A DNA stretch of 26,128 nt. Source: Coriobacteriaceae bacterium (GTDB lineage: Bacteria > Actinomycetota > Coriobacteriia > Coriobacteriales > Eggerthellaceae). The position numbers were made by a program, and so were the translations under genes. Under the pieces are notes generated by a model. The model was given only the letters and a program-made list of their open reading frames with translations, was not told where the DNA came from and made no database searches. The stretch covers positions 1-26,128 of the forward strand of contig SUUF01000006.1 in NCBI GenBank assembly GCA_015062635.1, read 5' to 3'. Positions 1 through 10,000 of the stretch are shown here, piece by piece (position 1 is the stretch's first letter; the number at the start of each line of letters is the position of its first letter).

Positions 1-619
1 TCGATGTCCCATAAGTTGAAAAACTTTGCACACGGCTTAGTATCCATGGGCCGTGAACAACCCCCAGGCACGTGCCAAGCCCGCCCGCCCTTCGCATCGT
101 TTCGCGAATCGTCTCGGAGTTGCCAAAAAGTCCGAATTGTTTAAAGCCTGGCTCGTGAAAACGGCCGTCCAGACGGCATTCTCACCCAGCATGGGCGAGT
201 TGAGTCCTGAATAACTGGATCAAAAGGCATCTGGATCGGCGGTTCGGGACTTGAATTGGATGCGAGCTTTAAACAATTCGAGTTTTCTGACATTCTCGAG
301 GGCATCTACGAAAAGGACCGCAATTGCCCAGCGTATGGCGCCCGGCCGATTGGCCCCGCAGGCATACGTGACCATGCGCAAGAGGGTTTACGCGGGCTGC
401 AAACCGCAAGCCATTCCCGTGCATGACAGCCGCCGGGGGATTTGTCGCATCAGTTTCGGCATCCTAGTTGGGACGTGGAAGATCCCTCCTCGCTGCGCTC
501 GTCGGGATGACGTGGTGGGGCGCTCGTCGGGACGGCATGGAGACGCCCTCCGTATGACGTGGGACGCTCAGCGGAAAGGAACGAGCACGCGACTTCAAAT
601 ACTTCCAAGTGTCATATCT
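1..619. other. Gene-free left end with degenerate repeat
   Basis: No ORF here has a ribosome binding site or recognisable protein; the longest open frame (251-652, +) has a low-complexity, Arg-rich translation and is not called. The stretch holds repeat copy A (about 88-455) and, at about 480-550, fragments of the type 'cgctcgtcggga', which look like the common GC-rich repeat debris found elsewhere in the window. The first 60 bases include a weak CACGGC/GCCGTG dyad of unknown meaning. Confidence 0.5.
88..455 (+). repeat. Degenerate intergenic repeat, copy A
   Basis: This stretch shares an ordered set of short blocks with copies B (2445-2795) and C (3660-3882). The blocks include ATCGTTTCGCGAA, then AAAAGTCCGAATT, then a TTTTCTGACATTCTCGAG-like block followed by GAAAAGGACCG, and finally an ATGACA...TTTGTC hairpin. 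Order and strand are the same in every copy, but the copies are heavily diverged. It carries no credible ORF. It may be a decayed small mobile element or a non-coding element; the sequence alone does not decide. Confidence 0.5.
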
Positions 620-716
620 ATAATACGTATACGTATTATTCTGATTTATTGACAATATATATTACGTTCACGTATTATTCTTAAATATCAATTATTCTAT
701 TACCTTTACGTAGTAT
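620..716 (+). promoter_or_regulatory. hipBA promoter with three phased operators
   Basis: Operator 1 (620-639) is a perfect 20-bp palindrome, ATAATACGTATACGTATTAT. Operator 2 (659-678) matches it at 17 of 20 positions and operator 3 (697-716) at 15 of 20. The centres are 39 and 38 bp apart. A -35 TTGACA (649-654) with an 18-bp spacer and a -10 TATTAT (673-678) places the core promoter across operator 2. Operator 3 ends just before the ribosome binding site of the antitoxin gene. The layout is that of an autoregulated toxin-antitoxin promoter, by analogy with the multiple HipB operators of E. coli; binding here is inferred. The block is far more AT-rich than its surroundings. Confidence 0.8.
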
Positions 717-727
717 AGGTGGACGCG

Positions 728-997
728 ATGAGGCATGCAAAACCACTCGACCCTCGATTCGACCAACCCGCAACCAACCTTTGCCTCGACATGAGCAGCA
801 TCGGAGCAGTGCTCCGCAGGCGCAGGCGCGAGCTCGGCTACACGCAATCGGAGGTGGCGGCTTTCTGCGGTTTCAGCCAACGGCTCATCAGCGAGATAGA
901 ACGCGGTCGGGAAACGGTGGCAATCGACAAGGTGATGCGATACGCGAACGGCCTTGGAATCGATTTCCTCCTACGGATACGAGGCAAGCATGACTGA
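728..997 (+). CDS. hipB: HipB-like XRE-family antitoxin
   Basis: This is an 89-residue helix-turn-helix protein, the probable antitoxin and repressor of the HipA kinase encoded next. Residues from about 22 to 80 form an XRE/Cro-type HTH: IGAVLRRRRRELGYTQSEVA, then a recognition-helix stretch around FSQRLISEIERGRETV. The family binds palindromic operators as a dimer and neutralises HipA by complex formation, which fits the three operators just upstream. The ATG at 728 is preferred because AGGTGG (717-722) lies 5 bases before it; an in-frame GTG at 719 would overlap that ribosome binding site. It overlaps hipA by 8 bases, so the two are translationally coupled. HipB-like identity rests on the HTH and the neighbour; the HTH alone would only say XRE regulator. 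Confidence 0.85.
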   Translation: MRHAKPLDPRFDQPATNLCLDMSSIGAVLRRRRRELGYTQSEVAAFCGFSQRLISEIERGRETVAIDKVMRYANGLGIDFLLRIRGKHD

Positions 998-2285
998 CAC
1001 AAAGCTAGTCGTCTGGCGCGATTGCTACGGCGCCTACGAAAAGGTCGGATCGCTGTTCCGGGGAAACAGCGGATGGGAGTTCGCCTATAGCCCGGAGTAT
1101 GCCGGGCAGGCCATTTCCGCAAGGCTGCCCGTTAGGGAAAGTGCCTTTTCGCCTCAGGAAACATCGGCGTTCTTCTCGGCCTTGTCGCCAGAAGGGCCAG
1201 TCAAGGCAACATTCCTGAGGGAGCTCCACGCCGAGAGTGCCGAATACGAACCGCTGTTGCGGCGCCTTAACGACGAATCGCAAGGTGGCCTCGTGTTTTC
1301 GGTTGAAGGGGAAACCCCCGGCCTGCACGCTTCGTATCAGCCGCTCGATTGGGAATTCTTCGAGCGATTCGCCGCCTCTCCGCGCGCGATCGCCTTCGAG
1401 ACCATGGGCAAGGCACGCCTGTCCCTTGCGGGCGCAATGGCTAAAGTGGGCCTTTATCGAAGCCCGGATGGCAGGTGGTTCCTCCCCCTAGGCGCAGCCC
1501 CATCCAATTGCATCGTCAAAGCCGGAGGCGATGCGTTTCCCTTTGAGGTGATAAACGAGGCCCTTTGCCTGGAAACGGCGCGCCGGTGCGATTACGACGT
1601 TCCGACGCTCGATGTACTGCACACCAAATCGGGCCCCCTGCTCACCATCGAGCGCTACGACCGCATAATTCCAGAAAGCCCCCTCGTCATAGACGGCCTT
1701 CCCGCACCGAAGCGCCTTCACCAGGAAGACCTTTGCCAACTGAGCGGGATTTCCCCGGCGTGGAAATACGAGCCGACAGGCAGTTCGTATCTCGGGCTTG
1801 GTGCGCAGAGCATCTCCCGAACCTGCGCGAATCCGTTCGGCGAAGTCCAGCTCTTCGTGAGTTGCGTTCTATTCGACTACCTCATCGGCAATTGCGACAA
1901 CCATCTGAAGAACTACTCCGTCATATACAGCGAAGATTGGCGCAGCTTGCGGCTTGCGCCCCGCTACGACATCGTGAACACGACGGTATACCCGAGCCTC
2001 TACACCGAGATGGGCATTTCACTACAGCCCAGCCGTTCGATTTTCGGGCTCAGCCGGAAATCCGTAGAAGACGTTTTGGCGGCGGCGAATCTGCCAACCA
2101 AGCTGGGAATGGACGAGCTGGACGAGCTCGCGGCAGTCATACCCCAGGCGCTCGAGGCCGCGCGCGATGACCTCGTTGAGCGAGGTTTTCCCAAAGCACG
2201 CCGGGTGGCGAGCGTCATGCTTGACGGCATTTTGAAACGAGCGGCTTTCTCGTTCGATGAGCATGCCGTTAGGACCCTTGTCTGA
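990..2285 (+). CDS. hipA: HipA-family serine/threonine kinase toxin
   Basis: This 431-residue protein has the HipA layout and close to its usual length. The N-terminal subdomain covers about residues 1-125 and the kinase-like domain follows. The catalytic motif GNCDNHLKN is at 300-308 with the Asp at 303, and the metal-binding Asp of the DFG-like motif is at 327 in LAPRYDI. LSLAGA at 144-149 places Ser145 where E. coli HipA has its autophosphorylated Ser150; the following AMAK replaces the more usual AQ(P/E)K. HipA kinases inactivate translation factors, classically glutamyl-tRNA synthetase; the target here is unknown. The start at ATG 990 has GAGG 5 bases upstream and overlaps the antitoxin gene. 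An earlier in-frame start at 954 would lie inside hipB. Both kinase aspartates are intact, so it is probably active. Confidence 0.9.
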   Translation: MTDTKLVVWRDCYGAYEKVGSLFRGNSGWEFAYSPEYAGQAISARLPVRESAFSPQETSAFFSALSPEGPVKATFLRELHAESAEYEPLLRRLNDESQGGLVFSVEGETPGLHASYQPLDWEFFERFAASPRAIAFETMGKARLSLAGAMAKVGLYRSPDGRWFLPLGAAPSNCIVKAGGDAFPFEVINEALCLETARRCDYDVPTLDVLHTKSGPLLTIERYDRIIPESPLVIDGLPAPKRLHQEDLCQLSGISPAWKYEPTGSSYLGLGAQSISRTCANPFGEVQLFVSCVLFDYLIGNCDNHLKNYSVIYSEDWRSLRLAPRYDIVNTTVYPSLYTEMGISLQPSRSIFGLSRKSVEDVLAAANLPTKLGMDELDELAAVIPQALEAARDDLVERGFPKARRVASVMLDGILKRAAFSFDEHAVRTLV

Positions 2286-2311
2286 GGACGAACGTAAGTC
2301 GCGCACTGTAT

Positions 2312-2372
2312 GCCGGCTCTGGGTTGTTGGGGTTGCCGGCTCTGGGTTGTTGGTCATGGGTTGTTGGCCTTG
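2312..2372 (+). repeat. 23-bp tandem repeat downstream of hipA
   Basis: GCCGGCTCTGGGTTGTTGG begins at 2312 and again at 2335, a period of 23 bp. Further partial copies of GGGTTGTTGG and GTGTTGTTGG follow to about 2381. A TTGGCC/GGCCAA dyad closes the block. It lies 26 bases after the hipA stop and has no coding sense. It could act as a weak 3' structure for the hipBA transcript, but there is no T-tract of a standard terminator. Confidence 0.7.
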
Positions 2373-2444
2373 GTGTTGTTGGCCAAGGGGCAGCAGGCCG
2401 AGCAAGCTGTATGGGGCCTTGGATGTGTGCCGAGACCCCCTCTC

Positions 2445-2795
2445 TTGACCTATCGTTTCGCGAAACGCCTCGGAATTGTCAGAAAAGTCGAATTCTTGAG
2501 ATTCCCTTGCCCGAAAAACGGCTCGTCAGTTGGCCGTTCAAGGCTTTTTGACCTGATTCGAGGGTCGAGTGAACGCGAATTGGGACGTCAGGCCGGCACG
2601 CTCGCACCGTAACTTGGGCGTCAGTCTCATTAATACGGCTTTCTTGACACTTTGGAGCTCAAATGCGAAAAGAACCGCTTGTGGCGCCCACCGATGCTTC
2701 GCGCACCTCGCAGCACTTCGGGCTTGCGCGTGCGCATCCCCAACCGCATCGCGTGCGACGGATATGACAAATCCCTCCGGGGGAATGTCAGGTTC
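2445..2795 (+). repeat. Degenerate intergenic repeat, copy B
   Basis: Copy B of the family seen at 88-455 and 3660-3882. Recognisable blocks are ATCGTTTCGCGAAACG, AAAAGTCGAATT, CGTCAGGCCGGCA, TTTCTTGACACTTTGGAG followed by GCGAAAAGAACCG, CGTGCGCATCCCCAACCGCA, and the terminal hairpin ATGACAAATCCCTCC...ATGTCAGG (about 2765-2791). Copies A and B lie in direct orientation on either side of hipBA. The spacer holds no credible gene. Confidence 0.55.
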
Positions 2796-2814
2796 GAGGG
2801 TTCAGCAGCTTACG

Positions 2815-3465
2815 TTAATCGTAGTGTTCCGAGGTAAGCAGCACGGACGCCTCCACTTTTGTTTTCTTGTTCACCAGGTATACGCTTATATAGTTTTGTT
2901 CGCTGTTCAGCACGTACTCGCCCTTCACACGCCTCTCATGGTTATCGCCGGCGATGTAGATTTGCTTCACCACCCAATTGCGCGCGGGCTTCACCACGAG
3001 TTTGCCCGGCGTAATCTGGCTCGGATAGTATTCGCAACGCTTGTTGAACTTCGCCGCGTAGTCTTTCGACCCTATCTTGAATGTCTTGATCGGATTCTGG
3101 TACTTATGCAAGATGACATTGGCGGTCTTCTTCTTGCCGGCAAGCTTGTACGTGACCTTCGCTTTACCCGGCTTTTTCTTCGTCAGCTTGAGCATTCCGT
3201 TCTTTTGCAGCTTTACCGTAAGAACCTTCTTGTTGCTGCTCTTAACGCTCGAAATCTTCTTCTTGTCGGGGCTCTCGTAATATATCGTTTCCCCCGATTT
3301 CATGATGCTCAGGTTAACGGAGCCCTGTAGGTCCCTGATGTGATGTCCGCCTGCCTGCGCGCTTCCCGCGCTGGCGGCCAGAAGCAAGACGGCGACGGAA
3401 GCCGCCACCAGTAGCATCAGGCCTGTTCTGGACACAGTTTTAGCCATTGTGTTTGCGTGCAGCAT
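2815..3465 (-). CDS. Secreted BIG_2-like Ig-fold protein
   Basis: This 216-residue protein has a signal peptide: Arg/Lys at 9-13, a hydrophobic core at about 15-33, and a cleavage site after AQA38. The mature part is very Lys-rich. Residues about 60-115 read as a bacterial Ig-like (BIG_2) repeat: a SSVKSSNKKVLTV strand, then NGMLKLTKKKPGKAKVTYK, which matches the usual 'SSNPKVATV...G.AKGTATITV' pattern. The C-terminal half is not recognised. No LPXTG motif, lipobox or second membrane segment is visible, so the product is probably secreted freely or held by charge. The start at 3465 is chosen because GGGGGAGGG lies 5 bases before it; an internal Met at residue 7 is the alternative. It stands alone between repeat copies B and C. 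Role unknown; cell-surface binding is the family tendency. Confidence 0.8.
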   Translation of the reverse strand: MLHANTMAKTVSRTGLMLLVAASVAVLLLAASAGSAQAGGHHIRDLQGSVNLSIMKSGETIYYESPDKKKISSVKSSNKKVLTVKLQKNGMLKLTKKKPGKAKVTYKLAGKKKTANVILHKYQNPIKTFKIGSKDYAAKFNKRCEYYPSQITPGKLVVKPARNWVVKQIYIAGDNHERRVKGEYVLNSEQNYISVYLVNKKTKVEASVLLTSEHYD

Positions 3466-3659
3466 GATACCCTCCCCCTTGTTTTGCGCATTCGTGATGT
3501 CGATTCCAAATGCGCACCTTTGGCGGAAGCAACGTTGTTTCCGCCATACCCATTATGCCAGGGAATGGGTGGCGTGAGCGCGCTTTTGCCTATGGAATAC
3601 GGCGAATGCGACATGCCGACGCAACCGCCATCCAGGGCAGAATGGGTAATTTCAAGGTC

Positions 3660-3882
3660 ATGCAAGCACAATGAGGGCCGTCAGGCCGGCAAATTCACGC
3701 CGTGAACAAGACGTCCATCTCATTCTTTCGGCTTTTTTGACATCGTCGACACGGAAAAGGAAATACTGCGACGCGACGCCGATTGATCTTCGGCGATCTA
3801 CCCGATGCGTCGGACTTGTGCGTGCATATCCCCAACTGCATCGCGCACGATACGCCTGACAAACCGCCCCGGCGAGTTTGTC
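3660..3882 (+). repeat. Degenerate intergenic repeat, copy C
   Basis: Copy C is a third member of the family at 88-455 and 2445-2795. It shares CCGTCAGGCCGGCAAA, TCTCATT, CGGCTTTTTTGACATCGTCG followed by GGAAAAGGA, and CGTGCATATCCCCAACTGCA with copy B. It runs directly into the first unit of the tandem hairpin repeat at 3855. No protein is supported in this stretch. Confidence 0.55.
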
Positions 3883-3951
3883 GGGTACATCGTGGGCTAT
3901 CGACCTGACAAGCCCCTCCGGGTGAGTTTGTCAGGCGCATCGGGGGCTATT
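3855..3951 (+). repeat. Two tandem CCTGACAAA hairpin units, 49-bp period
   Basis: Two units start at 3855 and 3904, exactly 49 bp apart. Each is a stem CCTGACAA(A/G) ... GTTTGTC(A/G)GG around a GC-rich loop, joined by 'catcg(t/g)gggctat'. The same unit with the same 49-bp period occurs at 24141-24238, and single diverged copies end repeats A and B. The conserved dyad suggests a structured RNA or DNA element. It sits downstream of the adhesin gene. Confidence 0.8.
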
Positions 3952-3983
3952 AATATGACGAAAATGACGCCGATGATAAGGTT

Positions 3984-4014
3984 GCGGGATGGGTCGTTTT
4001 ACAACCCATCCCGC
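3984..4014 (-). terminator. Hairpin downstream of the adhesin gene
   Basis: An 11-bp perfect stem (GCGGGATGGGT at 3984-3994 and its complement at 4004-4014) closes a 9-base loop 19 bases past the adhesin stop. On the - strand it is followed by AACCTTATC, so the T-tract is poor. It is the best candidate 3' end for the 7.9-kb transcript. Confidence 0.55.
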
Positions 4015-4033
4015 AGGTATTCGCACTGGGTGT

Positions 4034-7000
4034 TTAGCGCTTGTTGCCTTTCCGTTTCTGCCTCACGAGCAGGTAAATCGCGAATGCCGTGAGCATGATG
4101 CCAAGCATGTAGAACGCGAACGTGCCTTCCCCGCCGGTGTGCGGGAGTTCGCTACCCGGGGTGTTGCCGACGGTGAAGGTCGCCGACTTGCCATTCTGCT
4201 CATATTCGCAGGTTGTCGGAGAATCCTGATTGTGCCCAGGGAGATCTTCGCTGGCAATCCTCTGAAGATTCCCACTGCCGTCAAGACTGCACCAATAGAC
4301 CTTCTGATCGGCAACCTCGAAATAGATATCGTTGGCCTCGGTCTTTACATAGCCATCGGGCGACTTGGTCTCTTCGATCTTGTATTGGCCATTCGGAAGA
4401 TGGTCGAAGGTCAGCTCCCCCTTATGGTCACCGTCAGATACAACCTCTTGCTCGCACGTGGCCTCATCGGGATATACCGCATACTTCGACCCGTCGTACT
4501 TATAGAGTTTGAACTTCGCCCCTGCCAACCTGGTCGGCGTTGCCGCGGACCTGGTATCCTCATCGATCTTCACGATGTTCACCGTGATATTCGGCTTTTC
4601 CTGGTTCGTTATCTCCCAGGTTCCCGTGGAAGCATTTTGCTCCCATTTGACGTTGAAATTATCCGTCTGCCCGTTGTAGGTTTCCGGCGGGTTTTCGGTG
4701 CTCACCGTCTCGGAGCCGATCTTGATTTCCGTGACCTCATAGGTATTTACGTAGAAAACCCCATCTTCCAAGGTTAGATACGGCAACTCCGTAATCTGGC
4801 CGGCCCACTTGCCCGTGCTGGATGTCGTTCCAATGGCGTTCTCGCCCTTTGTGAGCACCGTGCCCGTTTTATCCGCGTCCAACGACATCGTGTAGTCGTA
4901 AGTGGTCTTGATGGGTGTTTCCGAAGTAACCAGTTGCGAAGTGAAATCGGAATAGGTATAGGCGGTATTTGAATATGTTGCGGTCCAAGTTCTGAAGTAT
5001 CCGTCTTGTCCGAACGCAGGAATGCTCTTGGCCCATACATTGTTATCGGATAAGCTCCTTAACGTTAATGAAACATCTTTGGGACCCTTCACCTGGCTTA
5101 TGCCAAAAGTCCCGCTCATTTGACGTTCTACATTGTCATCAAATCCGTTACCACGTACATATCCAAACAAAGAATGCGAATACGCTCTAACCGTAAACCT
5201 ACTCCCATCTGGCACATAGAGCGTTTGGGACAGGCCGCTTTCAGACCCGTCATCGTTAACCAGCGTAACCCTAACAGGCCACATTTGCTTCAGCTGCCCA
5301 CTAACGCGCATTTGAGCGGGGTATTTGTTCTGCGTGAGTTGAATCGTCACCGTATCGTTGTCGTGTTCGTCGGTTAGATTCCCATCTGAATCTTTCCAGG
5401 TCTTGGAAACCTTGACCGAAGCCGAATTGTCATCGAACGAGCTATACGGCGTGTTGGTGATTGTCACGGTAGTCGTATCGCCATCCGTCGTGGCACGGGT
5501 TGTCGATTTGTAGTTTGGCACGTTGCCCTCAGAAACGTAATACCGGTAGGCAACATCGACCTTCGTCCCATCCTGCAAGGTATACACGCCATTCGCGGGC
5601 AGGCCGCTCAGCTCCTCCGTCCAAGCCGGCGTCGTATTCGACTTGAGCGTGCCCGTATACCCATACGACTCGATCTGCGGAATCTCCTCCGGCTCATACT
5701 CCGTCGTCACCGCGCCGTCGGCGTCTTTCACCTGAGGATAGCGGCGAAGCGTATAGCTGACCTCCGTGATGTCGGTCTGGTTATCCGTCCAGCTCTTGAC
5801 GACTCTCAGGTTCGTCGTGTCGTAATCGTTCACGAAGGTGGCGGTCGGAATTCCGGCCGTATCGCCAGCAGTAACTGTAAGCTCCATGTTTTCGCTGCTC
5901 AGAAGCCTAATGCCAGCAGTTCTCTGCGCGTCCGTGAGGTTTTCGGCAACGGTATAGGCGCCCGCGGGAAGCCCGGTAAGGGTCACCACGCCATTCGCGA
6001 TCGACGCCTCGACATCAGTCGGGTTCGACTCACCCACTTTGGCAACGGCGGTTGCCACCCCGTTTGCCAGGGTGATCTTCACGGTCGCGGTTTTACCTGC
6101 GGTTTCCGTTCCGGCCTTACCGGCAATCGCAAACTCGTAGTCGCCATCGATCTTCGCCTTGTTGGCTTCCGTCGGGTCAGCGCTATTCACCTTGCCGATC
6201 TTTTGGATTTTCAGCGAGCCGGTTTGCGGCGTATCTTGGGCATATTCATTCACAAACGACACGGTGGGAATCTGACCGCCATTGGAAACTTTCGCCGCTG
6301 CACCGGAAGCCGATGCGACCGTGCTTCCTTCCGGCTGCGCTGCACCGTTCGCGGTAATCGCCAGGGTGTAGCCATCAACCGACACCCCCGTCTCCGTGAA
6401 TTCGACTTCCGTGCCATCGGGAACGTCGTCAATCAACCATACGTAGGGATCGGCCGCAGTGCCGCTGCCGCTTGTCTTGTTGGCTACCGTGAACACATCG
6501 TCGTTGTAGTCATTAGTGATGCGGAAACCGTCCGGAAGCGCGCCAACACCGCTGAACGCTTTCGTTACCTGGATTTTTGCAGGGTCTTTCGTGTTCGTCA
6601 CCGTAATAGTGCCGTTTGTGATCCCGCCATTGTTGGTGTAGCTGACGGCGTATCCGGCTTCTTCCGGGGTTTGCGTGTTGTCGTTTACGCCCACTTCCTC
6701 GATGTAGTACGTGTAGGCGCCATCAGCATCGGAAATGAGCAGCCCATCAACGTCAAGATGCCAGTTCTTGTCTGCAGACAGCGTAAGGTAGTGACGTTCG
6801 TTGGTGAAGTTGACATCTTCCGAGGCAGCGCCCGAGCCAGTTGAGGTAACTTGGACGTCAAAATCGAATGCATTTGTGAAGCCGTCCAGACTGCTCAAAT
6901 ACGGCTCTTCGAAAGAGACGATGATGCCTTCCGGCGGTACCGTCACCGATTGCATATGCTGCGTAGGATTCCCGGACGCTTTATCGATGTGCTGAATCAA

Positions 7001-10000
7001 CTCTTTAGTTCCGTAGTTGTATATATTCAACGCCGGCGAATCGTAACCCCAGCTATTCTTATATGTCCAAATCAGATTCACCGTTGCACCGGCGGGAACG
7101 GAATAATCCGTAATATGAGCCCCAGTGGCACCAGCATTGCTCGCACCGTTTTGGATGACGATAGGCGCATTCGCATAGATGTTACGCTTCAACTGGATGG
7201 TCACATCATCCGCAGGCTTGGTACCATCACTCCAAACCTTATCGATGCTGATAGCGGTCTTCTGCGTGTTGCGCTTGTTGGTAATCCTCAGCGTTCCGCT
7301 GGTTAGGGTGTTCTTGGGAGAATACACCGTCGTGTATCCGGGCACCGGGTCTTCAACGACGGAATAGGTGTATCCGCTTGGCAGTCCCCTCCATGTGTGA
7401 CTCTCCGATGTTCCATCAGCATTCAGATGGAGGGTCACATCCGCATCATCGCGTGCATTGGCGGCCCATTCGCCAGAGAAATACTCGTTATAGGGCTGCC
7501 CGTCGGCATACAAATGCACGTTCACGTCGCGACGCAACGTGGTATCGCTATTGTCATCCCAAACCTTTTGCACCGAAACATCCACCGTTTCGGGCAGCTC
7601 GGGCGTGTTGTTGATGGCGAGCACGTCATCGTTCAGGTAAACATACTTGCTGTAGTCGGCCACATGGCCTTCGGTGATCCAGAAGGTGTAGTGAGTGGTC
7701 TTCAGCGTATAACCCGCCGGCGGCGTAACCTCGACCAACTTGTACCACGTTTGCGAATGGATATGCATTCCATCTTGCGTCTGGGCATAGCCATTCGCAT
7801 CGGTCGTAAGGGTCGCAACCGTTCCATCGTCAAGCGTCACTTTCTGCCAGCCAGCATCGTCGGACGCAGGCCTTGAATCCTTGCCATTGGGATCGTCTTT
7901 CGAGCTCGGATACCACCACAGCTCGAACACCGCGCCTTGCAGCCCCTGCGAGGCGTTGCCTTTCACGTGCTTGAGCACCTTGACGCGGAATGTACGGCTT
8001 CCGCCAGAATTTGAAGTCTCAATCGTCTTCGTCTTTTCCCAGGTGCTCTTCTTGCCGAAAACCTCGGCAGTGTTTGTGTACGTGAGATTCGACTGGTGAT
8101 CATTTATCTTTTCGCCTTCACCTGACAGATGCGCGTCGTACTCTATCTCGTAATAGGTTGCATTCTTCAGATAGTATGTCGAGGTATATCCGGAACGATC
8201 CCATACCACATCATTCACCAGGGTTCTTGTTACATTCCCCCACTGGTCTTTCACGCATTCGTAAATCTTCAGCGTCGTGTAATCAATCGAGATGTTCGAA
8301 TACTCGTCCGTCATGATCAGCTCGTCGCTGTCGCCAAGTTGCAAGGCTCGTTCGTTGACTTTGACCGTGTAATGCAGCTTATAAACGCCGTTTTGCAACG
8401 TCGGATCAGTGGCGGACTTACTTACTACCGGCACCTCATAGCTGACCTTGTCCTCGGCTGTTCCGAAAACCTCGCTGGATGCCGTGTTGTACAGGTCGAT
8501 CGCGCCAGGCGCCGCATAGCTCGCTTGAGCGATGAGCTTCTGCAAGGCGAGGGGGTCTTTCACCGTCAGATAGTACGGAATGGTATAAAGCGGGTAATAA
8601 TCGCCATTATCCATGCGCGGCAGGTCAGATTGGTTCAGGACAATCTTGAGTTCGCCATCCGCTACTTTCGACATCACTTTATTAGTGCTTGATTTCGCTA
8701 ACTTATTGTTGCTGTCTCCGCCGTAAACCTGGCCGTTCTCTTTTTCCCAGCTTTCATAGGCATGTGGATACCAATCGAGATACTTGCTGTTGTAGGTATC
8801 TTGGATGACTATCTGGCCGTTTTCATCAAAGGTATCGTCAGAAACCCCTTTCAGCGTAACAAAGAACTGCCATGCGGGAAGCTGGTTATTATTCACGACG
8901 TTCACTGTCTCGGATTTATGCGATTTCGTGATTTCAGGCTCTGTAACGTCGATTCTCACACTGGCTTGCGTTCCCAGCGTTTGCCCGTTGAGAATCACGT
9001 TTGCGTTGTTCTGATGCGTCAGCGCATTGGCATCCGTCTGCGCGGCTTCAAGCCAGTCGTCGTTGAGAACCGTCTTGAACTGGACGCGAATTTTCCTCTT
9101 GCCATCTGTTTCGCTCAGGCCGGGCACCTTATGTTCATCTACCGTTTTATAGAATGTTACGACCATATGCTGTCGGTTGGCACCATCGGTATAAGTTTTC
9201 ACCTCGTAGCTTTCACCGAAAGCCAAATCGGGGGTGATAGTTATCGAACCGTCCTTGTAATCATCGATGTCCAAACCGGAGCCGTTCCAGCGATTAGGCA
9301 ACGTGTCGTCGATCACGGCGCTATCCAATCCAGCCGCCGGAACGTCGAAATTCACCTCCCAGGTAACGGTCTTTTCATCACCGGTCATGTCTTTGCCTAT
9401 ATACGCTTTACGAGCGGTAAGGGCGCCACCCGGCGGCGTCACCGTGCCGCTTCCAGGAGAGCTTCCGGCATTATCGCTCGTGCCGGTATTCTTCACTGTG
9501 GTGTTGAAAAGGAGGCCATTCGCATCGACATCCGTGGTGTAGGTGATCTCGTAAGAGAGCTTACCGGTGTCCGGGCTGCTGTTCGGCACCGTCCATGTCC
9601 AGGCGCTATCAGTATGCGAAGTCAAGCTGCTCCACGGAATGGTTTCCGTGCCCACTACCGTGCCGTTGGCGTTTTTCCTGACAACGGTGATTCCCGTGCC
9701 GCTGTATTTCATGATGGACTGAGAACCCGGATCGATGAGGTCGCTGATGGTGTGCCCGGCCATCGAAACATTCGCGTTGGCATTGGCCTTGATGGTCCAG
9801 GTCACGGTCGCGTGTTCGTTTTCCTGCGTTTCACCGACGCTGCTCGTTTTGCTGATGGTGGAATACGAGATCTTGTTATTCAGGTCCTTGCCGCTCGTCT
9901 TGTCTTCGTCGCCGGGATGATTGCTCGGCGTGACCGTTACCTTGTTGCCAGTCTGGGTAACCGTGCCCAAGGTGCCATCATCGTTACGGGTCAGGGCGTC

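Noticed and set aside
251..652. 133-residue + strand frame upstream of hipBA
   Set aside because: It lies in repeat copy A and runs into the hipBA operators; no ribosome binding site or protein character.
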